Shown: positions 1 through 8,743 of the stretch, in pieces
Position numbering within the stretch: the stretch's first letter is position 1
Layout of the letters: every line of letters starts with the position of its first letter
From: Brevundimonas bullata
GTDB lineage: Bacteria; Pseudomonadota; Alphaproteobacteria; Caulobacterales; Caulobacteraceae
Direction: 5' to 3'
Length of the DNA: 64,000 bases
NCBI RefSeq assembly: GCF_003350205.1
Contig: NZ_QLLC01000019.1
Coordinates: 1-64,000 of the forward strand
Notes under the pieces: model-generated
Databases searched by the model: none
Seen by the model: only the letters and a program-made list of their open reading frames with translations
Told to the model about the DNA's origin: nothing
Position numbers and translations under genes: made by a program

Positions 1-113
1 TCCTCGTCGCTTCAATCCGCTTGTGGGTCAGGCACTTTGTCCACACCACCTAGCCCGGCTCTCCGTGTAATCGTTAAGCGAAGGCGCCTCCCGATCCAAA
101 TTTCGATACCTTT

Positions 114-130
114 GGTTTTGTCGCAAAACC
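114..130. promoter_or_regulatory. Short inverted repeat upstream of the first ECF sigma gene
   Basis: Arms GGTTTTG (114-120) and CAAAACC (124-130) are perfect inverted repeats around TCG, 48 bases before the GTG of the sigma-factor gene. The rest of 1-177 holds no convincing gene and presumably contains the promoter of the sigma-factor operon. The repeat could be an operator or a leader hairpin; nothing in the sequence decides between them. Confidence 0.3.
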
Positions 131-177
131 ATTGCGACCGCCGCCTAGAGGCCAGCCTTCTTTGATCGGAGCGGGTT

Positions 178-744
178 GTGCCGGACAGGATTGCGTGGAT
201 CGCCGCCAGCATCACGCCTCATGAAGGCGACGTCCGCCGTTGGCTGCGTCATTCGTCGCTGTCGGTGGTCGATGAGGATGACGTCATTCAGGAGGCCTAC
301 GCCAGGTTCTCCGCCCTGGCTTGCGTCGACGCCATCCGGGAACCGCGCGCCTATTTCTTCACCGTCGCGCGCAGCATCGTGCTCGAGCACATGCGACGGG
401 CGCGTTTGACGCCCATGACGGTCGTGGCGGATATCGGCGAGACGTTCATCGTAGATGAGGAGCCTGACCCGGAGCGGGTTGCGGCGGATCGGGATGAACT
501 GCGGCATGTCGTCAAAATGATTCAGTCCCTGCCTGAGAAACCCCGCCAGGTGCTGTGGATGCGTCGGATAGAAGGCCTGTCGCAAAAGGAGATCGCTCGT
601 CGGCTGGGCGTCCCGGAGAGCACGATCGAGAAGCGCGCGGCCACGGCCTTGCGCCTGCTCCTGGCCGCGCTGAGGGAGGCTGCGGATCAGAACGGCGCCG
701 AGGCTGAGCGTCTGGGGCGAGGGAAGCGCCGCGCATGGTGGTGA
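178..744 (+). CDS. ECF RNA polymerase sigma factor, FecI-like
   Basis: A 188-residue ECF sigma factor that would direct RNA polymerase to the promoter of the downstream receptor operon. Region 2 lies around residues 35-75 (DDVIQEAYARF, then a VARS..EHMRR stretch). Region 4 lies around 115-165 (LPEKPRQVLWMRR, then a helix-turn-helix with LSQKEIARRLGVPESTIEKR). There is no extra C-terminal domain. The start is GTG; an ATG in another frame nearby gives no sigma homology. The gene overlaps the next (fecR-like) gene by 10 bases, so the sigma/anti-sigma pair is translationally coupled. This is the FecI-FecR-receptor arrangement of cell-surface signalling. The inducing ligand cannot be told from the sequence. 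Confidence 0.9.
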   Translation: MPDRIAWIAASITPHEGDVRRWLRHSSLSVVDEDDVIQEAYARFSALACVDAIREPRAYFFTVARSIVLEHMRRARLTPMTVVADIGETFIVDEEPDPERVAADRDELRHVVKMIQSLPEKPRQVLWMRRIEGLSQKEIARRLGVPESTIEKRAATALRLLLAALREAADQNGAEAERLGRGKRRAWW

Positions 745-1697
745 ACGGCGATATAGAAATCGAGCGCCGCGCGGCGGACTGGGTCGTGGCCGACGACCGA
801 GGACTGACGGATAGCGAACGTGCGAGCCTCGAACAGTGGCGCGCGCTGGACCCCCGCCACGACGCAGCCTTCGTGCGAGCCAGCGCGGTATGGGCGACGG
901 CGGTCGGCGTGCAGAGGCCGAGGGCGCCAGAGGATCAGTCCGGCAGCTTTTCGCCCCAACTGGCGCGTCGAGGTTTTCTGGCGGGAGGGGCGCTGGCCGC
1001 CAGTGTGGCTCTGACCGGCGTCGGCGTGGCGCTGATCAATCGCCGCACATATCGCACGACGCGCGAAGAAGTGCGGCGTCTGGCGTTGGAGGACGGTTCG
1101 CGCACGGTGATGAACGCCGACGCTGAAATCGCCGTGAGGTATTCCGAGCAGAAGCGGAGTGTCGAACTGCGAGAGGGCGAGGCCTGGTTCCAGGTCGAAA
1201 AGGATGTCGTGCGACCCTTCGTCGTGACGGCTGGAGCGGCCACCGTCACGGCCGTCGGCACCGCCTTCTCCGTGCGAAAAGAGCGCGGCTTCACCGACGT
1301 CATGGTGTCGGAGGGCGTTGTGAAGGTGCGGGGTCCGGCGGGCGCAAGGACCATCTTGCGCCAGGGCGAGACCATGCGCCTGACCTCTGCCCAGGGACTT
1401 CAAGTCTCGCGGTTAAAGGATGAGCAGTTGCAGCGTCGTCTCGCCTGGCGCGACGGCCTGATCATGCTGGACGGCGAGCGCCTGGGCGAAGCCGCGGAAG
1501 AGTTTAATCGCTACAGCCAAAAGGTCATCCAGGTTGCTCCAGCCATTTCTGATGAGCGTGTCGTCGGCGTATTCAATGCGCGCGACGCCGAAGGCTTTGC
1601 GCGTGCGAGCGCTCAAGTACTTAATGTGAATATTGACGTGTACCCGGACAAAATTGTCCTCGGCGACCTATCATCGGTCGTCAAATATTCACAATAA
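735..1697 (+). CDS. FecR-family anti-sigma regulator
   Basis: A 320-residue single-pass inner-membrane regulator that would relay a periplasmic signal from the receptor to the adjacent ECF sigma factor. A DUF4880-like cytoplasmic segment (about 8-55, with AADWVVADDRG and the W..LDPRHDAAF motif) precedes a membrane segment at about 81-101. The FecR core (about 105-210) and a C-terminal STN-like/DUF4974 segment (about 240-310, GERLGEAAEEFNRYS) lie in the periplasm. A twin-arginine pair (R78-R79, ARRGFLAGG) directly precedes the membrane segment. The next gene, a receptor with an N-terminal STN domain, is the expected partner. Confidence 0.9.
   Translation: MVVNGDIEIERRAADWVVADDRGLTDSERASLEQWRALDPRHDAAFVRASAVWATAVGVQRPRAPEDQSGSFSPQLARRGFLAGGALAASVALTGVGVALINRRTYRTTREEVRRLALEDGSRTVMNADAEIAVRYSEQKRSVELREGEAWFQVEKDVVRPFVVTAGAATVTAVGTAFSVRKERGFTDVMVSEGVVKVRGPAGARTILRQGETMRLTSAQGLQVSRLKDEQLQRRLAWRDGLIMLDGERLGEAAEEFNRYSQKVIQVAPAISDERVVGVFNARDAEGFARASAQVLNVNIDVYPDKIVLGDLSSVVKYSQ
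1626..1692 (+). repeat. Long inverted repeat across the end of fecR
   Basis: GTGAATATTGAC (1626-1637) is matched by GTCAAATATTCAC (1680-1692), an inverted repeat with one bulged base and a 42-base loop that ends 2 bases before the fecR stop codon. The arms are unusually AT-rich for this GC-rich region. In RNA the structure would sit between fecR and the receptor gene and could attenuate transcription or protect an mRNA end; that role is inference. Confidence 0.35.
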
Positions 1698-1776
1698 ACT
1701 TCGGCTCTAAAGTGGAGGGGAGCCCCGTCTGGCTCATCGTGGTCCGTCGAGTGTGGTTGATGCTCGGGGATGCGGA

Positions 1777-4700
1777 ATGAGTTCGATGGTTGGTGTTAAG
1801 GCCGTGCTGGCCGCAAGCGTTTCAGTGATGGCGATCATGGCGTCGGACCCGGCGTCCGCCCAAAGCCGCCGGTTCAATGTCGAGGCGCAGGCCGCGCAAA
1901 GCGGCGTGCCCGAATTGGGTCGTCAGGCCGAACTGCAGATTCTGGCGGCTCGGGCGGATCTCGTCGGCCGGCGAGTGTCTGCCGTCACCGGCGCCTATGA
2001 CGCCCGCGAAGGCGTCCGTCTGGCGCTGCGAGGGTCCGGCCTGGTCATCACTTCCGACACGGGCCGCACCCTGACGCTCGGCGTCAGCGCGGCGCAGGCT
2101 CGCGCGGGCAGGGGCCAGATCACGGGCGCGGTGATCGACCCGGCGACGGGCGAGTATATGCGCAACGCCAGCGTGCAGGTTGTGGACGCCGAAGGCGTCA
2201 AGCGCACCGTGACCTCGGGGGAGGGCGGCGCCTTTCGGCTGACGGACCTGGCCGCCGGCCCGGCGCAGATAACGGTCAGCTTCTCCGGCTATCCTGATCA
2301 GGTGTCCGAGGTCGTGGTGTCTGACGGGCAAGCGGCGCGCCTGAATGTCGCCATGGCGCGGATGAGCGACGCGGTGCAGGTCAGCGACGTCGTCGTTGTC
2401 GGCGTGCGAGAGGGCGATGCGCGGGCCATCATGTCCCAGCGCCAGTCGATGGACATCAAGAACAGCCTGTCCGCCGAATCCTACGGCGACATCTCGGAGG
2501 GAAATCCGGGCGAGTTCATCAAGTTCATGCCTGGCGTCGATACCGACAGCATAGGCGACGGCACAGTACGGACGGTTTCGCTGAGGGGCATGCCGTCGGC
2601 CTATACGGGGGTGACGCTGAACGGGGTCAGTCTGGCCTCGGCCGACGCCAATGACGGCGCAGGCGCGTCTCGTTCGTTCAGCTTCGAACAGATGTCGCTG
2701 AGCGGCCTGGACTCGATCGAAATATCCAAGACCGTCAGCGCCGATGTCGACGCCAATGCTCCCGCAGGCACCATCAATGTCCGCACCAAGCGCGCCTTCG
2801 ACCGTCGTGGGCGTCGGATCATGGCCCAGGTCAGTGCGACCACCCATTCGAACCAGTGGGACGACAGCCGCCGCACCGGACCGGCGGAGGGCGGCTACGG
2901 CAATCAGCGTTTCCTGCCCAATGCGCAGGTCGAGTATTCGGATGTCTTCTTCGGTCGTCGCCTGGGGGTGGTGGCCTCGGCCAGCGTGTCCAACATGTAC
3001 GCCGAGCAGGAGCAGATCACGCTCAGCCGCAACTATGTGAAGACGGCGGCGAACCCTGCGCCGCTGGCGATCAACAGCATCGAGACGGCCATGGGAACGC
3101 GCGAGATTTCGCGGGCGTCGGCGTCGCTGAACGTAGATTTCCGAGCGACCGACAACCTGACCCTCTCCATGGTCGCCATGCTGAACCGGGGAACGATCTG
3201 GGCGGGATCGACCTCGCCGTTGTTCACCACGGGCTCTCGCACGCGCGGCGTTGAGGGGGATTCCGTCTTTGATTTTACGACCCGGCAGCCGGCCGGCGCC
3301 ACGACGATGACGGCGGAAAACACCGTCACCTTCAAGAAGGGGCAGGGGCGCAATCTGGTGCCCGGCTTCGAGTATCAACGCGGCGGGCTGAGGGTCGATG
3401 GCCATCTGGCCTATTCCAGCTCGACCAGCACCTATGATCCGCTCGGCGAGAAGGGGGCGGTCTACACCATGACCACGCTGCCGGTTTCCACCGGCGACTT
3501 CTCGGCGACACGCGCACCGGGCGACTACTTCGGGCAGGCGTGGCGGATTCAGCAGGTGAGCGGACCGGACTGGAGCCAGGCCTCGTCGTTCAGCATTGCC
3601 GGTACGCCGACGATCCGCCTGCGCAACGCCAGCTCAGCCGAGGTGAAGATGACCGGCGGGGCCTTGAACCTGACCTATGCGACCGACATCGGCGCCGTTC
3701 CCGTCGTGTTCAAGACCGGCATAAAGAGCCAGACGGGCGAGTACGACTATGACAATCAGTCGGACAACTATCTGTACAAGTACGTCGGCGCGCTCTCGAA
3801 CGGCCAGTTGTTGCAGGCCATACAGAGTACCAACCAGGGCTCCTACGCGGACAGCGGGATCTCGATCACGACGTTGAACGGCTACAGCGCGTTCTATCTG
3901 CCCAGCATGTACAAGCTGGGTCAGATGTATCTGAACAATCCGGGCGATTGGGCCCAGGTGCTGTCTCCGACCAACTGGTACAACGCCAACGTCGCCAACC
4001 GTCGTCACTTTGAAGAGGCGACCGACGCGGCCTACGCCATGGCTACGGCGGAACTGACGCCCCGGCTCAAGCTGCGCGCCGGCCTGCGCTGGGAGCGAAC
4101 AGAGACCTCCGCGCGCGAGGCTGACGCCCGGTCGCCGGAGGAGGTCGCGGCCGCCGGCTATGCCGTCAGCGCAACCACGGGGCGCGCCACGACGATCGAG
4201 GGGTTGAAGTATCAGTATTTGAGCCTGCCGATGGCGGATCGGCGGGGCGAGTATGATCACTTCTTCCCCAGCGCCTCAGCCAAGTTCGCCGTTACCGATA
4301 ATACGGATCTGCAGGTGGGCTTCAGCCGCACCATTCGCAGGCCGGAAGTCAGCCAACTGGCCGGCGTCTGGAGCATCGACGATGTGAACCGGGTCGTGCG
4401 CGCGCCGAACCCAGGGCTGGAGCCGGAGCTTTCCGACAACTACTCGGTGCGCGTATCGCACTATTTTGAGCCCGTCGGCATGATCGCCGTCGGATACTAT
4501 CGCAACAAGATCAAGGGCCTGTTCCAGACGGTGGAGCTGACCGCGGAGGAGTTTGGCTACACCGGCGACGACTACGCCGACTATATCTTTGAAACCACCC
4601 GCACCCTCGACGGCGAAGCCATCAATATCCAGGGCTATGAGTTCGAATTCAGCCACGAGATGAGCTATCTGCCGGGCGTGCTGGACGGCCTGTCTGTCCG

Positions 4701-5064
4701 CGGCTCGTTCATGAAGAATGATCCCGACATCCCCATCGTGCGGGTGGCCGACAAACTGGCCACCCTGTCCCTGTCCTATCGCAAGGGGCCGGTGAAGCTG
4801 TTCATGAACAATGTCTGGACGGACCAGAAATACCGCTCGACCACGCCCTCCTGGTTCGACGCCTATTGGGACACCAACCTGTCCGGCAGCTATCGCCTGG
4901 AAGGCGGGTGGGAAGCCTTCTTCTCGGTGCGGAACCTGTTCGACAATGCGCGCAACGTGATCGTGCCGGGAGAATTGGCGCCGGCGGGTGACCTCCAGGA
5001 TCACAGCGCCATCTACATCCACGGGGGCAGAAACCTGACCACCGGCATCCGGGTGCGTTTCTGA
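1777..5064 (+). CDS. TonB-dependent receptor with STN signalling domain and carboxypeptidase-like domain
   Basis: An outer-membrane active transporter of about 1095 residues. The signal peptide ends near MASDPASAQS. An STN-like domain (about 30-105) is the usual contact with FecR. A carboxypeptidase-regulatory-like beta domain follows (about 108-195, GQITGAVIDPATGEY). The plug is at about 200-340 (SDVVVVGVREGD as TonB box and entry, SLRGMPSAYTGVTLNG). The 22-strand barrel runs to the terminal Phe (TGIRVRF). I chose ATG 1777; the frame is open from GTG 1753, and ATG 1786 is also possible. The large barrel and the long MSQRQSMDIKNSLSAE-type plug entry resemble receptors for sugar or phosphorylated polyols, but the substrate is unknown. 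The gene is coupled to the following phosphatase by TGATG. Confidence 0.93.
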   Translation: MSSMVGVKAVLAASVSVMAIMASDPASAQSRRFNVEAQAAQSGVPELGRQAELQILAARADLVGRRVSAVTGAYDAREGVRLALRGSGLVITSDTGRTLTLGVSAAQARAGRGQITGAVIDPATGEYMRNASVQVVDAEGVKRTVTSGEGGAFRLTDLAAGPAQITVSFSGYPDQVSEVVVSDGQAARLNVAMARMSDAVQVSDVVVVGVREGDARAIMSQRQSMDIKNSLSAESYGDISEGNPGEFIKFMPGVDTDSIGDGTVRTVSLRGMPSAYTGVTLNGVSLASADANDGAGASRSFSFEQMSLSGLDSIEISKTVSADVDANAPAGTINVRTKRAFDRRGRRIMAQVSATTHSNQWDDSRRTGPAEGGYGNQRFLPNAQVEYSDVFFGRRLGVVASASVSNMYAEQEQITLSRNYVKTAANPAPLAINSIETAMGTREISRASASLNVDFRATDNLTLSMVAMLNRGTIWAGSTSPLFTTGSRTRGVEGDSVFDFTTRQPAGATTMTAENTVTFKKGQGRNLVPGFEYQRGGLRVDGHLAYSSSTSTYDPLGEKGAVYTMTTLPVSTGDFSATRAPGDYFGQAWRIQQVSGPDWSQASSFSIAGTPTIRLRNASSAEVKMTGGALNLTYATDIGAVPVVFKTGIKSQTGEYDYDNQSDNYLYKYVGALSNGQLLQAIQSTNQGSYADSGISITTLNGYSAFYLPSMYKLGQMYLNNPGDWAQVLSPTNWYNANVANRRHFEEATDAAYAMATAELTPRLKLRAGLRWERTETSAREADARSPEEVAAAGYAVSATTGRATTIEGLKYQYLSLPMADRRGEYDHFFPSASAKFAVTDNTDLQVGFSRTIRRPEVSQLAGVWSIDDVNRVVRAPNPGLEPELSDNYSVRVSHYFEPVGMIAVGYYRNKIKGLFQTVELTAEEFGYTGDDYADYIFETTRTLDGEAINIQGYEFEFSHEMSYLPGVLDGLSVRGSFMKNDPDIPIVRVADKLATLSLSYRKGPVKLFMNNVWTDQKYRSTTPSWFDAYWDTNLSGSYRLEGGWEAFFSVRNLFDNARNVIVPGELAPAGDLQDHSAIYIHGGRNLTTGIRVRF

Positions 5065-6665
5065 TGACCGGCTGTGCAATGGATCGGCGCAAACTTCTGG
5101 CCGCCGCGGGCGGCCTGGCCTTCGTCGGCGGGGTCAGCTTGCAAACCCGGGCCTGGGGCGCGAATCGCTTCAGCGGCTATCCCTTCGCGCTGGGGGTCGC
5201 CTCGGGCGACCCTTGGCCCGACGGCTTCGTCCTGTGGACCCGTCTGGCGCCGCAGCCGCTCGAACCCCACGGCGGCATGCCGCTGGCCGTCGTCCCGGTG
5301 CGGTGGGAAGTGGCCGAAGACGAGCGCTTCGGGCGCATCGTCCAGGCCGGCGAAACACACGCGCGGCCCGAATTGGCCCACTCGGTCCACGTCGAGGTCG
5401 AGGGCCTCCAGCCCTTCCGCCACTACTGGTACCGATTCCTGGTCGAGGGCGCCGAGGCCAGTCCGGTTGGCCGCGTCCGCACCGCGCCCGCGCGAGGCCA
5501 GACGCCGGATCGGATGCGAATGGCGGTGGCCGGATGCCAGGCCCTCTATCATGGCTGGTTTGACGCCTATCGCCACATGAGCCGTGACGCCGACCTGGAC
5601 GTGGTTTTCCACTACGGCGACTATATTTACGAAGGCGGCGCCTCTCACGGCGCAGGCCGTTACGACATCCGTGACGCATCGGGCGCGGTCGTTGACGGCC
5701 GCACTCATGTCGGGGGCGAAATCTACAGCCTCGACGACTATCGCCGACGCTACGCCCAGTATCAGAGCGATCCGGACCTGCAGGCGGCCCAGGCGGCCTT
5801 CGCCTTCATCTCTTCCTTCGACGATCACGAGGTCGATAACGACTGGGCGTCGGCCTATGATCAGGACGGCACGCCGCCGGAGGTGTTCGCGCTGAGAAGA
5901 CAGGCGGCGATGCAGGCTTGGTACGAGCACATGCCTGTGCGTCGTTCCCAATTCCCCCGACTGGGCGAAGTGACCATGTACCGCCGCCTCGATTACGGCG
6001 GCCTGATGCGGATGCATGTGCTCGACACGCGCAGCTATCGCGATGATCAGCTGTGCGTGCGCTCGGGACAGAAGAACTGCCGGACAGGAGGGGAGGCGGA
6101 AGCCACCATTCTCGGCCAACCTCAGGAGGCCTGGCTGAACCAGGGCCTGCGTAACGACGCCGTCTGGAATCTGATCGCCCAGCAGGTCTTCATCATGCCG
6201 CTGAAGGGCGTCAATGCTCAAGGGCAGGCCTTGCCGGCCTTCAATGACAAATGGGACGGCTATCCCGCGTCGCGTCGCAGGCTGGTCCAGACGATTTCCG
6301 ACCTGAAGCTGACCAATGTCGTCTTCTCTGGCGGCGACGCCCACATGCACGCGGTCGGCTCTGTGCCTCTGCGCGATGACGAGCCTGACGGCCCCTCGGT
6401 CGGGGCCGAGTTCCTGTGCTCCTCCATCACCTCCAACGGCGACGGCGCTCTTCGCTCGCCGAATGTCGCCCGCTTCCTGGATGCGGACAATCCACACCTC
6501 GCGCTCTGCAATGATCTGCGTGGCTACCAGACCTATGACATCACGGCTCGCGAGTGGCGCACCGACGTCATGGTGATGGATCAGGTTCAGAAGTCTGGGG
6601 GGCAGATATCAAGGATCGCCAGCTTTGCTCTGGCTCCTGACAGTCCCGAACTGCACCGCGTCTGA
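5064..6665 (+). CDS. Alkaline phosphatase D (PhoD)-family secreted phosphatase
   Basis: A 533-residue PhoD-type phosphodiesterase/phosphomonoesterase, an Fe/Ca-type metalloenzyme that releases phosphate from esters outside the cytoplasm. The N-terminus carries a twin-arginine signal (DRRKLLAAAGG, then a hydrophobic stretch), so Tat export of the folded enzyme is expected. The N-terminal PhoD beta domain includes ASGDPWPDGFVLWTR. The catalytic domain has FHYGDYIYEGG, SSFDDHEVDNDW and FSGGDAHMHAVG, the expected metal-ligand motifs. ATG 5064 overlaps the receptor stop by one base (TGATG); ATG 5079, closer to the Tat motif, is an alternative. Coupling to a TBDR suggests that it processes the substrate the receptor imports. 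A paralogue lies at 59768-61360. Confidence 0.9.
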   Translation: MTGCAMDRRKLLAAAGGLAFVGGVSLQTRAWGANRFSGYPFALGVASGDPWPDGFVLWTRLAPQPLEPHGGMPLAVVPVRWEVAEDERFGRIVQAGETHARPELAHSVHVEVEGLQPFRHYWYRFLVEGAEASPVGRVRTAPARGQTPDRMRMAVAGCQALYHGWFDAYRHMSRDADLDVVFHYGDYIYEGGASHGAGRYDIRDASGAVVDGRTHVGGEIYSLDDYRRRYAQYQSDPDLQAAQAAFAFISSFDDHEVDNDWASAYDQDGTPPEVFALRRQAAMQAWYEHMPVRRSQFPRLGEVTMYRRLDYGGLMRMHVLDTRSYRDDQLCVRSGQKNCRTGGEAEATILGQPQEAWLNQGLRNDAVWNLIAQQVFIMPLKGVNAQGQALPAFNDKWDGYPASRRRLVQTISDLKLTNVVFSGGDAHMHAVGSVPLRDDEPDGPSVGAEFLCSSITSNGDGALRSPNVARFLDADNPHLALCNDLRGYQTYDITAREWRTDVMVMDQVQKSGGQISRIASFALAPDSPELHRV

Positions 6666-6684
6666 AGCGCCCGGTGCGAGGTCC

Positions 6685-7896
6685 TCAGAAGGCAAGGGCG
6701 CCCGCCATGCCGGCCAGAACCAGTATGGCGGGTACGGCTAGTTGCGCGCGCCAGCGGTAGGCGGCGACGAGGGCGGCGACGAAGATCGCCAGTGCGAGCG
6801 GCCAGTAGGGCGCTGCGTCGACCAGGGAGGCTCCCAGTTGAAGGACGGTGGCGACAATCAGGCCGACCACGGCGGCGGCGACGCCGTCCAGCAGGGCGTG
6901 CAGCGCCTTGTTTTCGAGGACCAGTTCCAAGCGGTCATAAAAGAGGAGGGAGAAGGCGAAGGCCGGAAGGAAGATGCCGGCTGTCAGCGCCAGCGCGCCC
7001 GGAAAACCGCCGCCGGCGTAGCCGACGAAGGTTCCGAAGATGATGAGGGGCGCCGGGATCACCTGGGCCAGGGCGACGCCGTCCAGGAACTGGCCGTCGC
7101 TGATCCAGCCGCCGCTTGCGGCGTCGGCCCGCATAACCGGGATGGCGGTGTAGGCGCCGCCGAAGGTCAGAAGTCCCGCTTTCAGGCCGGTGAAGAAAAG
7201 AACGGCGGCTGACGCGCTCATCGGCGCGAGAGCCGCCGTCGTGACAAGGGGCGCGCTGTGGTCGTCGAGCCAGTAGCGCGCCGCCAGACCCGCCGAGAGC
7301 GTCACGATTAAGATGGCGGCGGCTTCAAAACGGCGACCGCCCTGGACAAGGGCGTAGGCCAGACCGGCGGCCGGCAGGATCAGCCAGAAACTCACGCCCA
7401 GCAACGAGGCTGCACAACTGGCGGCGCCAATGGTCCAGAGGCTGCGGTCGATCATGACGTGCCGGCCGATTCTGTGGGCGGCTCTCACGATCACGGCCAG
7501 GACAGCGATCTGAACCCCGATGAAGGCGCTGGTCATCCAGCCTGACTGCACGCCGATCAAGAAATAGAGCCAGGCCAGGCCCAACATCAGGACGAAGCCG
7601 GGCAGCATGAAGCCCAGACCGGCCAGGACGCCGCCGATCCGGCCGCGCGCCCTCATGCCCAGGTGGACGCAGAGTTCGTGGGCCTCCGGGCCGGGCAGGA
7701 CCTGAAGCACGGCGAGCAGGCGGTTGAAGCGCTCGCTCGACATCCATCGACCTTCGTCGATCAGCCTGTGCCGGATCATGGCGATCTGGGCGACGGGTCC
7801 GCCGAAGGCCAGGGCGCCGAACCGCAGGAACTGCAGGAAGAGGGCGCCATAGCTCAGATGCGGGGGGCGCAGATCGTCAGGGCCTTCGGACATCAT
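6685..7896 (-). CDS. chrA: Chromate efflux transporter (ChrA, CHR family)
   Basis: A 403-residue inner-membrane transporter of the long-chain CHR family, known for proton-driven chromate (sulfate-like oxyanion) efflux. Two homologous halves are visible. The first contains FLRFGALAFGGPVAQIAMIR and the LLAVLQVLPGPEAHELCVHLG motif. The second contains GLLTFGGAYTAIPVMR and the DGVALAQVIPAPLIIFGTFVGY motif. About ten hydrophobic segments are present. It lies 100 bases downstream of arsH on the same strand, so it may be read through from the arsenic operon or have its own weak promoter. The ATG pair at 7896/7893 is preceded by GGAAG. Its end converges with that of the PhoD gene, 19 bases away. Confidence 0.9.
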   Translation of the reverse strand: MMSEGPDDLRPPHLSYGALFLQFLRFGALAFGGPVAQIAMIRHRLIDEGRWMSSERFNRLLAVLQVLPGPEAHELCVHLGMRARGRIGGVLAGLGFMLPGFVLMLGLAWLYFLIGVQSGWMTSAFIGVQIAVLAVIVRAAHRIGRHVMIDRSLWTIGAASCAASLLGVSFWLILPAAGLAYALVQGGRRFEAAAILIVTLSAGLAARYWLDDHSAPLVTTAALAPMSASAAVLFFTGLKAGLLTFGGAYTAIPVMRADAASGGWISDGQFLDGVALAQVIPAPLIIFGTFVGYAGGGFPGALALTAGIFLPAFAFSLLFYDRLELVLENKALHALLDGVAAAVVGLIVATVLQLGASLVDAAPYWPLALAIFVAALVAAYRWRAQLAVPAILVLAGMAGALAF

Positions 7897-7982
7897 CTGG
7901 CTTCCGTCAATCGATACGACCCTTGAACCACGGTGGAGCAGTATGGCTTCCCTTCCATGCCATCAACGGCGCCTCGGCCGAT

Positions 7983-8002
7983 GCCTGATGCAGGCGTCAG
8001 GC
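7983..8002 (-). terminator. Hairpin at the end of arsH
   Basis: Arms GCCTGA (7983-7988) and TCAGGC (7997-8002) form a 6-bp stem with an 8-base loop overlapping the arsH stop codon. No T-run follows, so this is at best a weak or Rho-assisted terminator, or a processing hairpin, before chrA. Confidence 0.25.
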
Positions 8003-8743
8003 CGACCCGATCGCGATGGCGGACAGGTCATTGGCGGCGTCGATGGGCGTGCCTGACGCCTTCCGTTCGGAGTAGCGGTCGACCAGCTGTCCGGCATGGA
8101 CGCGGGTCAGGACGGTGAAGCGCACCAGCTCCTCCATCACGTCGACGATGCGGTCATAGTAGCTGGACGGCTTCATGCGGCCGTTGTCGTCGAACTCCAT
8201 GAAGGCCTTGGCCACGCTCGATTGATTGGGGATGGTGATCATCCGCATCCAGCGGCCCAGCAGGCGCAGGGTGTTGACCGCGTTGAAACTCTGCGACCCG
8301 CCGGAGACCTGCATGACGGCCAGGGTCCGGCCCTGGGTCGGGCGCATGCCGCCCATGTTCAGCGGCAGGTGATCGATCTGAAGTTTCATGATCCCGGAAA
8401 TTTGACCGTGGCGCTCGGGGCTGCTCCAGACCATGCCTTCCGACCACAGGGCGTGTTCGCGCAGTTCGTGGACGGCGGGGTGGTCGTCGTAGTCGACCTG
8501 ATCCGTCAGCGGCAGATCGGACGGATCGAAGATGCGGGTCTCGCAGCCCATGAAGCGCAGAAGGCGAGCCGCCTCCTCGACGCACAGGCGGGAAAAGGAT
8601 CGATCCCTCAGCGAGCCGTAGAGCAGCAGGATGCGAGGCGGATGATCGTTCGGGCCGAGGCCGAGCGCCGGCTGGCTGGACAGGTAGGCCGGGTCGAGTG
8701 CGGGCAGGTGGTCGGGATCGGGCAGGTCGCGAAGGCGGCTCAT
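7997..8743 (-). CDS. arsH: Arsenical resistance protein ArsH, NADPH-dependent FMN oxidoreductase
   Basis: A 248-residue flavoprotein of the ArsH family, which oxidises trivalent organoarsenicals such as methylarsenite and can reduce quinones or Fe(III). The flavin phosphate-binding motif [11 protein letters not shown] is near residue 45. The family sequences [20 protein letters not shown] and [20 protein letters not shown] are intact. ATG 8743 overlaps the stop of the permease gene by one base (TGATG). The same frame stays open upstream to 9772, antisense-like through the permease gene, which is an artefact. Within the ars operon it extends resistance from inorganic to organic arsenicals. Confidence 0.95.
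   Translation of the reverse strand: MSRLRDLPDPDHLPALDPAYLSSQPALGLGPNDHPPRILLLYGSLRDRSFSRLCVEEAARLLRFMGCETRIFDPSDLPLTDQVDYDDHPAVHELREHALWSEGMVWSSPERHGQISGIMKLQIDHLPLNMGGMRPTQGRTLAVMQVSGGSQSFNAVNTLRLLGRWMRMITIPNQSSVAKAFMEFDDNGRMKPSSYYDRIVDVMEELVRFTVLTRVHAGQLVDRYSERKASGTPIDAANDLSAIAIGSA

Noticed and set aside
12..215. Minus-strand 67-codon frame at the left edge
   Set aside because: It overlaps the promoter region and start of the sigma-factor gene, and shows no homology, ribosome site or protein-like composition.
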